Made by a program: the position numbers and the translations under genes
Notes under the pieces: generated by a model
Databases searched by the model: none
Seen by the model: only the letters and a program-made list of their open reading frames with translations
Told to the model about the DNA's origin: nothing
Shown here: positions 35,101-47,700 of the stretch, one piece after another
Position numbering within the stretch: the first letter of the stretch is position 1
Layout: the number at the start of each line of letters is the position of its first letter
DNA from: Cyanoderma ruficeps
Taxonomy: Eukaryota; Chordata; Aves; Passeriformes; Timaliidae
Length of the DNA: 64,000 bases
Direction: 5' to 3'
Assembly (NCBI GenBank): GCA_008694505.1
Contig: VZDJ01000010.1
Span: 447,775-511,774, forward strand

Positions 35101-37205
35101 TGAGAAACTGTGATGTACCTTTCCTTTGCCATTCTGGGCCTTATTTCACCCCTGACATGAGCTGGGACTGTTTCTTTGCAGATAACACACCCCAGGATAT
35201 TACGCTGCAGAGTGTCCCATAAATGCAGGTGGACAGACAGCTCCATTTATCTCTCCAGCAGATGTACTGTCTCTTCCTAGTACTTCATCCTACTGAAAAA
35301 CATAGTTTCTTATCCACTTTTAATCCCTTTCAGAAGCAAGAGTGAAAAAAAAAAAATCCTCAAATCTGCTACAGTAGTACTGTAGCAAGAAAAATAATCT
35401 ATAACCATGAATTTTGTACATAAAATATTTACTGTGAAATCTAAGATTCTTTCCCCTGAGCTTGATTTCACATTATTTGTGCCAAAATCAGGATCTGCAA
35501 GACAGTCCATTGATGATTTCAGTCTCCCAGAGAGAGGTGGGTCCCCAGGGCACCAATTATTTGAGTTATAATATATTTGGCATTCCAATATCACCATCTG
35601 AAATTCATAGTCTCTGGGACAAAGAGGTCAAAAAACCCATTTGGAAACAACTGAAAAAGGCATTTTCTTGTTGTTATTACTTCTGGGATTAGTGTGGAGA
35701 CATTTGTCTTCTGCAAACTTTAGTTCAAAGTGTTCTGCCACTGCATCTCTAGTTTGAATCTTCTTGTGAAGAAACTAGTATCTGTTGACTAGACCTTAAA
35801 ATTGAGACTATTCATGGTCACAACACCTTCTTTTGGGATCTTCCCAAAGCTGACAGGCTAAGTAGGGTAGGGCATGTTGGGAAACTTCTGGGAAGAATCT
35901 GCAGTGGAAACTAAGGGCAATCAAGCAAGTTGCTTTTGTCATAGCTTTCCTGGGCTTGCACTTAGTTTTTCATGCATCTTCTCTATTCTCAGTGTGACTG
36001 AGGCAGTGTCTGGTCACATGCTCAAGTTCAGCTGCCAGGTTTTTGGATCATTCAGTGGTGTGTCAAAATGCTTTGCATCCATACCACCCTTGTCCTTACC
36101 ACATCATCATCATCACATGGTAGACATTGTGCAAGCTCGTTGTGAGGCTTTTATTGAGTGGATCCCCAAAATATGGGGGCTGGGACTATCCTAAGCTGTT
36201 CCATAATGGTATGGCTGTATATCTCTGAGATATGTACACTCTGCTTTTAGGGGCCTCCATGGGCAACCCAAACAGGCAATTGTGTGCATCACCCTCCTGA
36301 TTGCATTCATATGGGCTGTGAACACAGCCTTGAGGGACTGCAGGGAGCCCCTTTGCTGTAGAAAATAAGAGTGATCACATGTTTCTACTGGTTCTACAAG
36401 TTGGGCATCTTTCCAAATCTGTTTCATGCTTTGGTTTACCACTTATTTAAAACACCATGCCCTTGTCTTAGAGAGGAGCTCTGAGAACAAAGGTACAAAT
36501 GAGTGCAATATTCTAGGCTACCTTTACAATAGACGCCATTAGTGTACTTCCTTTCTTCTGTGTGAAAAATCTGAGATTTCAATGTCCTTTATTAATTTCT
36601 TGGCTTTTAAGTGTTTTACTTTGGAAATGATGTGATAAGTAAGTACATTGTCATTTGGCAAACTTCATGTTAGAAAAACACCAGCTAGGACCTGGTAAGA
36701 AATTATGGAAGGCCTAGTTTGTTTTAATGTGTGTTGTAAGTTACACACCAAATGACATATGTCCATAAGACAAATAGTTCTTCACTTTTTGAATTTTTTT
36801 TCAGCACTATCAATATGGTGTAAATTTTGTTAAATAAAAGTTTTGAGTCTGTCTGCGTTTGTATTTTCCCAGGCTCTTTTAATGCCTAAGGGAATAATTT
36901 ATAGGGCTATAGTTTTGTGGGTTACTGTGTTATGACTATTTATAAATGTCTCCTTAGGGCACTAAAAGGGCCAAGAATATGTAAATACAAATACAAAACA
37001 GAAACAAATACCTGCAACATGAAGAAACCTACAAGGAGAGAGACCATATGGCTTAACAATTCAACTCTGCTTAATGGCTCCATTCACTTCCAATTGAAAT
37101 AAAACCATGTTTTATTATTGACCATGGTGAAAGAAGAATTGAATTCTAAAACCTCATCTGTAATGTGACAAACACCTAACTCTGTGTTTGATAGTATTCA
37201 TACTA

Positions 37206-37219
37206 ATATATATATATAT
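37206..37219. repeat. AT microsatellite, seven units
   Basis: Alternating AT run followed by TTTTATTATT. Confidence 0.85.
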
Positions 37220-38039
37220 TTTTATTATTGGGAATCAGTTCTTTAGTACCTAATATAACTCCTTGTTCCCTTTTCCCTCCAAGTTTAATAATGAATATTT
37301 TGAGATACTCCTTTAGCTTTGGGCTGGGCTGATTAATAAGCTCTGTATGATTTTTTTTTATTTTGGAGTAGTTAAATGGAACTGTTGTCTGAGACACCTG
37401 ACAGGTGCTGTTCAGTGTTTATGGAGAGAGATACGTGCTCCCACACAGAGAAATGGCACCTTTGCTGGGCTGGGATGACCTTCCCTGTGGAAGCACACAC
37501 CTTATTGTCCAGAGCACCCAAGAATCAGTCATGGGCAAAACAGTTCTTCTCAGGGTGTTTTTACTTAATCTATGTCCAGTTCACATCAGATTCGGAACAC
37601 TGATATGGCTAGAGAGGAGAAAAAACTTTCCCCTCCCTCTTTCCCAGGCTTTCCCTGTATTTGTTGAGGTTAAACTCAGTCTGTCCCATTTACTCTGGTC
37701 AGATGATAGGTTACACAGGAGGTTTGGGTGCATAACTGTTTTTTTCTGCTGTGTGCTTCACTTATTTATTTTGTTCCCTTGCACTTCGCTTCTTACAGCA
37801 TTTCCTCTGCTGCTGTTTGTTTCTTAATATTTTTCTTTGCTGCTATTTGCTTCTTAATTTTTTTTTTTATTTCGGCTTGTTTTGGGGGTTTTTTTTGCTA
37901 CACTAATTCTTAGTGTCTTTCATGTGGGTTCCTGTTCGTCATAGTCTTTTAGATGTCTTCCTGTCTTGTGGAATCTTTTGGTTCTGCAGAGAAGTCCCTG
38001 CTGTGGTGTGGGTATCCTGAGAGCTGCAGTCCCATGGGG

Positions 38040-39545
38040 GTGGCTCTGCTGCAGCTTTAATCACCTGTGGGCCACTGTCCCTCAGGGGACTGAAAGGTAC
38101 CATGTCCTCAAAGAGCTGGCTACTTGCAAAATCTCTCTTGAGGATTGATTTTTGAGCCATCTTGGGAATCTGGAGATGTTCCAGCTGACTGGAAGCTGGT
38201 GAATGTTGTCCTGATCTTCATGAAGGGCAAGAAGGGGGACCCTGGAAACTATAGACCTGTCAGTCTTATTTCAATGCCCAGTAAAATCATAGAAAAGATT
38301 ATTCTGGGAGGCATTGAAAAACACCTGGAGGAAAACACTGTCATTGGTCACAGCCAGTACAGCTTCATGAGAGAGAAGTCCTGCTTATCAAACCTGATTT
38401 CCTTTTATGACAAGGTAACCTACCCAGTTGGTCTAGGAAAGCCAGTTGATATAATCTTTTGGACTTTATCAAAGCTTTTGATACTGTCTCTCACTGTATT
38501 CTGTACACAGAATGCACAGCTCACAATGGGACAAACATAACGTGATGGGTGAGCAGCTGGGTCTGGCACAAAGGGTTACAGTCAATGGGGTGACATCAGA
38601 CTGGTGACCTGCCACTGGTGGGGCTCTGTGGGGCTCCATCTTTGGCCCTGCGCTTGTATCTTCATAAATAACTTGGATGCAGGACTCAAAGGAGTACTAA
38701 GTAAGTTTGCTAATAACACTAAATTGTGAGGAACTGTTGACCCTCTTGAGGGCAGGGAGGCACTGCAGAGAGATCTCAACCGAGACTGGGCAATCACTAA
38801 TGGTAAAAAGTTCATCAAGGGGAATTGCTGGATTCTGCACCTGGGATGGTGCAACCCTGACTCTGTGTGTCGACTGCTAATAGGTAGCTGGAGAGCAGGG
38901 CCATGGAAAGGGCCCTGGGCTCCTGGGCCATGGCAAGTTGAAGATGAGCCAGCAGTGCCCTGGCAGCTAAAAGGGCCAAGTGTGTCCTGGGGGCATCAGG
39001 GACAGCACGGCCAGCTGGGCAAGGGAGGGGATTGTCCCCTCTGCTCTGCACTGGGGTGGCCTCACCTCAAGTGCTCAGGGCAGGTTTGGGTGCCACAACA
39101 TAAAAAAGACATCAAACTATTACAGAGTGTCCAAAGGAGGGTCATGAGGGTGGTGAAGGGGCTGGAGGTGAAGCTGGATGAGGAGTGGCTGAAGTAACTT
39201 GGTCTGCTCAGCCTGAGAGAAAACTTTGTTGTGATCTTCAACATCCTCACAAGGGATAATAGAGGAACAGACACTGATCTCTTCACTCTTGTGGCCAGTG
39301 ACAGGACCTGAGGGAATGGCCTGAAGCTGAGTCAGAGGAGGTTTAGATTGGATGTCAGGAGAAGGTTTTTCACCCAGAGCATTGGAACAGGCTTCCCAGG
39401 AAGGGGTTGCAACACCAAACCTGTTTGAATTCAAGAAGCAGTTGGACAACACCCTCAGGCACATGGTGTGACACTTTGTTCTGTGCAGGCCAGAAGTTGA
39501 CTGGATGATTTTGATGGGTCCTTTCCAACTCAGCATATTTTGTGA
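38040..39545 (+). mobile_element. CR1 LINE copy with reverse-transcriptase remnants, inactive
   Basis: About 1.5 kb of CR1 ORF2 plus 3' UTR. Landmarks in order: VLKELA (about 38110), VPADWKLVNVV then GDPGNYRPVSL (RT fingers, 38175-38270), GHSQYSF and SCLSNLISFYDKVT (38345-38420), and the catalytic LDF..AFDTVSH region at about 38460-38495, reached only after a frameshift in a T run near 38457-38460. The second catalytic motif, normally FADDTK, reads FANNTK at 38706-38720. The C-terminal part (39120-39400) follows, and the copy ends near TTTTGTGATTTA at 39545. Several stops and frameshifts, and the loss of both catalytic Asp residues, make it a dead copy. The 5' end is approximate. Confidence 0.92.
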
Positions 39546-42500
39546 TTTATAGTTCTATGTGAGCATCTTGCTTCACATCTCATCTTGTGAAGTGTCTCTC
39601 TACTGTGACATGGAAGTTTCTGGCGTGCTTCTAATTCCTTTGGAATGAAGTTTCTTAAAAAATGGAAAGCTATTCCTTTGCTCTTTAATTCTCCACTGTT
39701 AGAAATGAGTAGACCACATGTATATATAGCATACATTCACAACCTATAGACTCTGAGGTACTCCTGAGGTTGAGGCCATATGGACAAATGTCTCTTTGAA
39801 GAGAAGACATATTTTCTTTTATTCCATGATACGATTTTGTTAATACCTACCTGCAAGGGCCGTATGGGTCAAATCATGGGCAGTAATCCTCTACTGGACT
39901 AACTTCCTGGCTTTCTGGAGAAAAGTGTTAGATGAGTTAAGGTCGGTGACTAATGATTTAGGACAGTATTTTTCTATGAGGAGTCTGTGAAAGATAGCTA
40001 ATGAAATCAAGGCTTTGCTTAGCTTATGTTTGCTATAAATGTCTCACATGTTTTCTGCAGAATATTTGAAGATCCAGAAATGGAAAAGGCCAAAAATCAC
40101 TGCTTTGGGCCATTCTTCCTCTTATTACATCAGAGTTTTTCAAATAAACCTATTTGAACTGGGACAGGAGGCTGTGTGAGAAAGTTTAATGGGGCTGAGG
40201 CAAAAAACCCTACCTTTTTCCCACCAGAGAAAACTTCTACTAAATGGTATGAAAATCAAAAGAAGTGATGTAATCAGGAAGCTTTTTCAGCCACATTGAT
40301 AGTTTGCAGAAGGGTAGGTGCCATATGAACAATGCTACATGAGCCTTGAAGCCTCCTGGCAAGGAAATCAGTACTAAATGAAAAATTCTTGCCAAATGCA
40401 CCCTGTCATGTTTTCCATCACTAGAACTGAATATTTGTGTATAATTCCTGTGGGATTGGAGGATGGTAATGTATACACACAGAAAAAGTTCAATTTCAAG
40501 TAGCTGCTAACATCCAGTAAACAATATGTTCCAAATTCCTTTCAAAGAATATACCAGATGGCCTTGTGACAGTCCATTTTTAACATCATAAAATGGGGAG
40601 AATCTAGGCCCGTGTTCTATGGAGCATTGTGACCAAGGCGGGCAAAACACACAAAACTGCTGTTGGTACTGGAGAGGAACAGAGTGACAGGGCCACTCTC
40701 AAAAGCACTTGAGATGCACCTGTAAGTTCACTGAATTTTAAAAAAGAAAATAAAATCCCTGCTCAAAGTTTCTTGCAAAGCTTGACATGCTTGTGTTTGT
40801 GTTTTCACATGCTCACAGTGAGCAGAACTTTTGGTCAGCCACATGGCAGCACTGAAATCCCTATTATCAACACTGAAATTACAGAAGAAAATTCCTCTGT
40901 GTTTAACTCACAATTTGTTTCTTGACACAGCAGAGGCCATAAACATCAGCCACCAAACACACTGCAGCTCATCCAAACACACTGAATTCACTTCTGGCTT
41001 TGAGAGTGCATGGAAGCATGTGGTCAGCCCTTTTTAGTCTTAGATAGCCTTTTGCTCACTTGCCATTAAAGTAATCAAGCAAAGGAACTGCTCAGTCTTC
41101 ATTTAAAGAGAAAGACATGTGATGGGTCATACTTGAGAGTCGAAATATTTATCCAAGAGCTTATGCAGTACTTCTGTTTGTTAAATAAACAGACTTCAGA
41201 AATAATGAGAGTAACTTAAAAATCATGACTTGACGCATCATAGAATGTCCCATGCTTTCCCCTTGGACTTTGAACTTTTAGACATTAGAGACATTTAGGC
41301 TTTTTTTAAACTTCAGCGTGAGAAACTTCATGTTGTGCCCAGGTCACCTAACCTGGGGCTTCATTTTAACCACTTCAGGACAGTCTTCCAGGATATCTTT
41401 CCCATCAAGGAGGGTCCTTGGAGGCCTGTGGAGAGAGATTCTGCCTGCTGAAATTCTGTAGAAAGTAATCTGTAATTTCTTGGGCATACAAACTGAGTTC
41501 AAGGTAAGGGCTGAATGCCCCCCTTGTAAGCCATAAACCAAGATTCTTCCTGAGCTGTGATTTTGAGAAAATGATAATGTACTGGATTCTTGAGAAAAAC
41601 TTGTGAGTTGCTAACACTATGAAAGAGAAGATGAGAACAATCATACAGTTTTGTTCGGACTATTTAGGGCCCTTAAATTCCTACAGCTGTAAGTAGAGTT
41701 ACCTTACCTTCTCCTTACGTTCTCCTTACCGCTCACTTTTCTCCTTTCCTCCTCCTTACCTTCTTCCCCAATCAAAAATGATGATTAAAAGTTTTGTTAT
41801 ATTATGATTAAATACTACTAATTTTCAAGACACAAACAGTACTCAGAAGTAGTTGCATATATGGCTACCCAGTGTTTGTAAGTTGATTTCCCAGTACTTT
41901 CTCAAAGTGCAAAATGGTGAACTTGTTTGCATTATTGCAATGTGTCTATAGAGCAGCAAGATTGTTACTGACTACATCTATCACACTGGATGGACACACT
42001 GGATTATGTGTATTCATGTGCCTTTGGATAATCTTGCTATTGAGAATCTTGTGGAACACCTCCTAGGAACTGACAATGCAGCATTTTCCAGTTCTCACAA
42101 CCTTCTTTTGCCCTTATATGGGTAAAACAGGAACTCAATCTTCTGACTCCCATCTGTTAACTTCACTAGGTGCTTCTCCCCTCTGCATGGAGGCTAAGAT
42201 GATCTTTTAAATGATCTTATTTGTTATTATGAGGTGAATGTGTGTAACAGATGTTGTTTAGCTAACAGCAGAGCAAAGGTAAGACAGGAAATTTTCCCAT
42301 CACTTATAACAGAAATGGCCAAACTTGAGATCTGTGAAGAGAGATCATTACATCTTTTTGTTGTTGTTGTTTCTTTGTTTTGTGTTTAGGATTTTTTTCA
42401 GGTTCAAAACTAGTAATTTGCGTTGTATTACTGCTTTCAGTCTCTGACTATCTGGGCAATTCTAGAAGCAAGCACCTTCAGCGATTAGCTTTGCTCTGTG

Positions 42501-42594
42501 AAATAAGAAACAATTTCAGTAGGCTGTATACAGTTTATTTTATAAAAGCTGTCTGTAATGTTAGCAACTCTATCACTGCTAACATTGTATACTG
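39546..42594. other. Intergenic DNA between two CR1 copies
   Basis: No gene recognised. It contains a pyrimidine-rich stretch at 41697-41770 with repeated CTCCTTAC units. The short segment CCAAACACACTG occurs twice near 40952-40985. Confidence 0.7.
41697..41770 (+). repeat. Pyrimidine-rich tract with CTCCTTAC repeats
   Basis: Mostly C and T on the + strand. CTCCTTAC occurs three times (near 41711, 41722 and 41752), with related CCTTACC units between them. This is an imperfect, decayed minisatellite-like tract. Confidence 0.7.
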
Positions 42595-44750
42595 TCCCAC
42601 ACAATCACAGAATCATTTAGGTTGGAAAAGACATCTGCCATCATTGAGCTCAACCTTTGAACACAGCCCGGTGTGTTCATAGGCACAATCATAGACAGTA
42701 CTAATTGTCATGTCCAATTGTTGCTTGAACATTTCCAGAGGTGGTGACTCCACCATCTTCCTGAGGCAGTCCATTCCAATACAACCCTTTCTCTGAAGAA
42801 ATTCATCCTGATGTCCAACCTGAATCTCCTCTGTTGGCACAGTTTGAGGTAATTTCCTCTTGTAGGAGAAGAGGCTGACCCCCACCTGGCTATACCACCT
42901 TTCAGTCAGTTGTGGAGATGGATAAGGTCTCCCCTGAGTCTCCTTTTCTCCAGGCTCCCACAACTGCTCTTTACAAGACTTGTCATTCAGACCCTTCACC
43001 GGCTCCAGGCCTTCTCTGGACTCGCTCCAGCAGCTCCATGTCTTGTTCTGTGGGGCCCAAAGCTGTACACAGCACTTGGTGCATGCCCTCACCACTACAG
43101 GGGGACAATCCCTGCCCTAGTTCTGCTATCAGCACCACTGCTGATCCAGGCCAGGATGCCATTGGCCTTCTTGGCCACCTGGGCACACCTTGGCTCATGT
43201 TCAGCTGCTGTCACCAGCACCTCCAGGTCCTTTCTCACCAGGTGGCTCTCCAACCTCTGGTGCTGCCTGGGGCTGTGGTGACCCAAGGACAGGACCTGGC
43301 ACTTGGTCTTGAACTTCACATCACTGGCCTCAGCCTGTTCAGATCCCTCTGCAGAGCCTTCCTGCCCTCCAGCAGATCAACACTCCCACCAACTTGGTGT
43401 TACCTGCAAACTGACTGAGGCTGCACTTCATCCCCTTGTCTAGATCATCAATGAAGATATTAAACAGGGCTGGCCCCAGGACTAGGCCTTGGGGAACACC
43501 ACTTATGACCAGTTGGATTATATCCATTTATCAGGTCTCTCTGGGCCCTGCCATCCCACGAGATTTTAATCTAGGGCACAGTGCATCTGTCCAAGCCATG
43601 GGCTGCCAGCTTTTCCAGGAGACTGCCATGGGAAACAGTGTCAATGACTTTACTGAAGTCTAGACAGACAACATACATGGCCTTTCCCTCACCCACCAGG
43701 TGGGTCACCTTGTCAACAAAAGAGATGATCTTGGTCGAGCAGGGCCTGCTCTTCTTAAATCTGTGCTGAGGCCTGATCCCCTTGTTGTTCTGCATGTGCT
43801 GCATCATGGCACTTTGGGTGATCTGTTCCCTAACCTTCCCTGGAAGTGAGGTTGGGATGAAAAGCCTGTAGATCCTTGGCACCTTCTGTCCCTTCTTTTG
43901 GATGGGCATCACTATAGCCAACTTCCAGTCAACTGGGACCTGCCTGGTTAGCCAGAACTCATGATAAAGGATGGAGAATGGCTTGGCAAAATTTTCTGTC
44001 AGCTGCCTCAGTACCCACAGGCAAATCCTGCCCAGCATATTACAGCTGTGAGTGCTCCAGTGATCAGCAGGTTACTGACTACTCCCTCTTGGATTATGGG
44101 GAATTCATTCTGCTCTCCATGCCTGTCAAGCAGCTCAGAAGGCCTGTTGCCCTGAGGATCACCAGTCTTTCTGTTAAAGATTGAGGCGAAAAAGGCATTA
44201 AGTATCTCAGCCTTTTCCTCACCCTTCCTGACAGTGTTCCTCTGCATGTCCAATAAAGGATGGAGGTTTTTCCTTGGTCATCTCTTTGTTTCAATGTATT
44301 TATTTAAAAAAAAAAATTATTACCTTTCACAGCAGTGGCCACATGGAGTTTTAGCTGAGCTTTTTCCATTATAATTTTCTCTCTGCATGGCCTAATGACA
44401 CTTCTTGGGTCACCTGCCCCTTCTTCCAATAAAGGTCATAAACCCCTTTTTCCTCGGACTGCCAGCAAAAGCTCCCTGTTCAGGCAGGCCAGTCTTCTTC
44501 CTCACCAGTTTGTCTTTCAGCATATAGGTATGGCCTGCTTCCACATTCTTTTAAGATTTCCTTCTTAAAGTATTTTCAGTTTTCCTTTGTTTCTAGGGAC
44601 TGTTTCCCAGGGACTCTCCAAGGTAGAGTTCTGAAGAGGCCAAGGCCACCCTCTGGAAGGGAGAGGTTCTGTTGATCATCTTTCTTACTTTGGTAAGAAT
44701 CAAAACTGTCATTTCGTGATCACTATGCCTAAGACAGCATCTGACCAGCA
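42595..44750 (-). mobile_element. CR1 LINE copy, 2.1 kb, inactive
   Basis: This is an antisense CR1. The 3' end is at 42595-42625, where the + strand reads CACAATCACAGAATCATTTAGG, complementary to the CR1 tail. On the minus strand, in 5' to 3' order: a region upstream of RT (44253 down to 44040, with LNAFFASIFN), the RT start VPVDWKLAIVMPI (about 43940), the first catalytic block CLDFSKVIDTVSH (about 43650), [20 protein letters not shown] (about 43490), and FAGNTK at the second catalytic site (43396-43410) instead of FADDTK. The C-terminal RT/UTR part (43095 to 42613) follows. The frame changes several times. The 5' limit near 44750 rests on resemblance of 44260-44740 to other antisense CR1 copies and is less sure. 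Confidence 0.88.
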
Positions 44751-47700
44751 TGAATAGCTAAAGCCCATTACTTTTTTTCTTACAGGTCACACATCATCCT
44801 TCGACTTTGTGCAGGACTTCAAACACAGAAGTCAAAAGCAGGATCTAACAAGGGTGAAATTCCACTAAGCTGGAGAAGAACATCTTTTAACTTTATGAAT
44901 GAAAGTTGAGTTTCTATTCTAGCCGGTGAAAAGCATTGCCTTGCCCTAAATAAGCTATGAACTGAGGAAAGGAAGAAAAATTTCCACATTTTAAAATATG
45001 GCATCAATCTTCATGACCTATGAGCAGAAAGGTTCATCACATTGGTAGTTTTATTAGTTGTGCAAGCAGTCTAGCTTCTCTTGGCAAGATAACAAGAGTG
45101 CCCCAACATGATTCCAATACTACTTTTTAGATATAGCTATAAATTTGTGAAGCAGTTTTAATAATTGTGATAATACTTTGATAAATTTTATCAGGAACAG
45201 TTGTCTAAGCCAGAAGACTTACAAATACTAATTAAACTTTACAAAATTCTTGTGAAGCAAGTGTAATAAATATAGTGATGTTAAGTTCAGATGAAAAGAT
45301 TACCTGAAATGTTAAGCGATGTGCCAGTACAATAACCCAGGGCTTGATTAAGGAATATAGCTCTCCAGCAAATGCTCTAAGCCTTTAGGCTGTGCTGGAT
45401 GACAGTTTACTGGAACTGTAAATGGACTTAGAGCAGTCCTAATATATATGGAAAAGGTGCCTTAATGTTCTCTGTCAGCAAATTGCAAGGCAGAAAGCCA
45501 GCCACACTGGAACTTACCAGAGAATTTGATGCTGGAGCAGTTGGATTCAGTAATGCAAACTAGTGATACTTGATGTGGCATTATATGAGAGGGTTCTCCA
45601 GCACAGACAGAAATTACATGGCTGTTTTGAGAGTAGGAGAATCCCATCTTGGGAAAGTCAGTTGAGTATTCAGGCTTGACTTTGAAGCCTTTGATGAGAG
45701 AATCATGTCTGGTCTCATTTCTGAGTGACAGGTTCATCAACACACACACTACGGTTCATACGATAATGATCACATTATGCTCTGCTGATTTGCTTTGCCC
45801 TGCTCATTTAATTTCTTTAGAAATTTCAGTCCAGAGATGAAAGAGAAAAATGCACAGTATATTTTAAGGTCCAAAAAGAGATTTTGTTTGCAAACTCTCT
45901 CTTTATCAATCAAGGCACCAGAAAACTACAGCAGCTCATGTAACTTAAAGAGGCCATGTAGCATGACAGAATGCCACTCTTCCAGATGAAAATCTGTTAA
46001 TGTCAGTGGGAGGTAAATGCAGATTAGCAAAGATTCAATGTCAGTGAGAACTGCAGGCCCCTGTCTTCAGTCCCTTTGCTGGTCATATCTCTGGAAATAA
46101 TTTGCTGCCAAATATGACTCTCTCTCCTGCTTTATGTGATGATATGACTAGTAAGCAGAAAAACTGGCTTCACTTCTTGTGAGGGAATTTTTCCAGAGAA
46201 GTATGAAGCAAGTCTTCAGGAATTGCAAACTGATGGTGAAAACAAGGGTTGCTATGATGCTGTACTGATGCTGTTATGTAGCTGCCACAGCAGGGCTGGA
46301 ACTCTGGGCAGCTGGGGCAGGAATCAGGGTAGTGCATTAATAGCATTGTATTAATGCAAAGCAATGGTTTTGACTGATCTCTCTGACTGAAGGCCACTGA
46401 TGTTCTGTGCATCTAGCTGGCTAAAAATCTGTCTTTGTAGCTGTTTACAACAGATGGCAACGAACATTACTAACACCATCATAATAAATGTTTGGAATCT
46501 TTGTTTATGCCACTTCCAAATCTAATAAATTTGTAGTGATAGTTTCATTTCAAGTCCCAATGGAAAATCATCTCTCTTTAATATCTCTGAGCCTAATTCT
46601 TGGTACATGTTTTTCTTTTACTAAAGAGGATGTAAAATTTTTAATCTTGCATTCATAGGCAAGATGGTCTTGCCAATTTCACAGACGTAAAAACTACCTT
46701 TCCATTGATGAGTAAAACCAAAACTGTATAGCTCTTTTAGCTATAAAATTGAATATTCTCCTTTTCAAATATCCTCTCTTGTGTCAAAAAATAACTACAT
46801 TAATTCAGGGATATGTCATGGTGTGGAAAAGGGCTCTGAGGTGTGATGCTGATTTATCTCCAGCAGTGCCACTCTTGTTTGGTGGCCTATGGTGTGTGAC
46901 CTTCCAGCTCAGTATGTCTGATTGTATCCTGCTCTTTGTTCATTCAGATCCGACACACTCTTTCTCCCACATCAACAAAAAAGGGCTTCTATTTCTATTG
47001 ATTAGGCATAAAGTGGCACTATAAGAATGAAAGTTTATTTGTGCATATTGAGAGAGAAAAGACAATAGGTAAGAATCCACTTGATGTGGATGTTCTATGC
47101 TACCCTTCACTCTCTCTCCTCCGCTACCAAAGTGTGAAAAGGACTAAAAGTCTCCACATGGGGGTATTGCTCTCCCCTATGACCTTGGTGGGAACTAAAA
47201 ATATAGCTAATCACTGATAATGGGTTTGGAAGCTGTTTTCTGTTACAGGAAAATGCACTGCTTCTCCTCAGCTCTCCCTCCCATTTGGATATATCTGTTA
47301 ACTGACCTAGTTGAATTCTTCTTTGACTTGGATGTCTGAAAAATCTTCACCTTGGTCTACTACTGCATGGCTCTGAGGTTGCAGCCTGGACTTTTTTCCC
47401 ATGCTGCTGTGGCCATAAAACCTTATGAAATATTTGATCTTGGCTATCTATCGTAACTGTCCCCAAAGAACAGTCTACTAAATATATTCAGTTATAAATC
47501 TAAATTAGGATTACAACACTATAAAATGGCCTTCAGCTGACTAGATCAGATCAGCAGATAAGTGGTGATGGCTTTTACATGTATTTTATGTTGGACAACT
47601 GATGCTTTGGATTCTTGTTGCAATGAGTCCAGACACAGACAAAAAAGAAATGCACATGAATTAGTTAATATTTGTGTGAACCCTTTGTGCTGTTTCATCC

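Larger units (their letters stand above)
29921..38039. other. Intergenic DNA, no gene recognised
   Basis: About 8 kb, mostly AT-rich. It holds a perfect hairpin at 32165-32188, a T14 run near 31007, and an AT dinucleotide run of seven units at 37206-37219. Stretches around 34600-35250 and 35900-36450 are more balanced in base content, but no protein or repeat family could be assigned. Confidence 0.7.

Noticed and set aside
38815..39536. Minus-strand open frames of up to 138 codons
   Set aside because: They are shadows of the + strand CR1 copy.
42910..43418. Long + strand open frames of 123 and 168 codons
   Set aside because: They are antisense shadows of the minus-strand CR1 copy.
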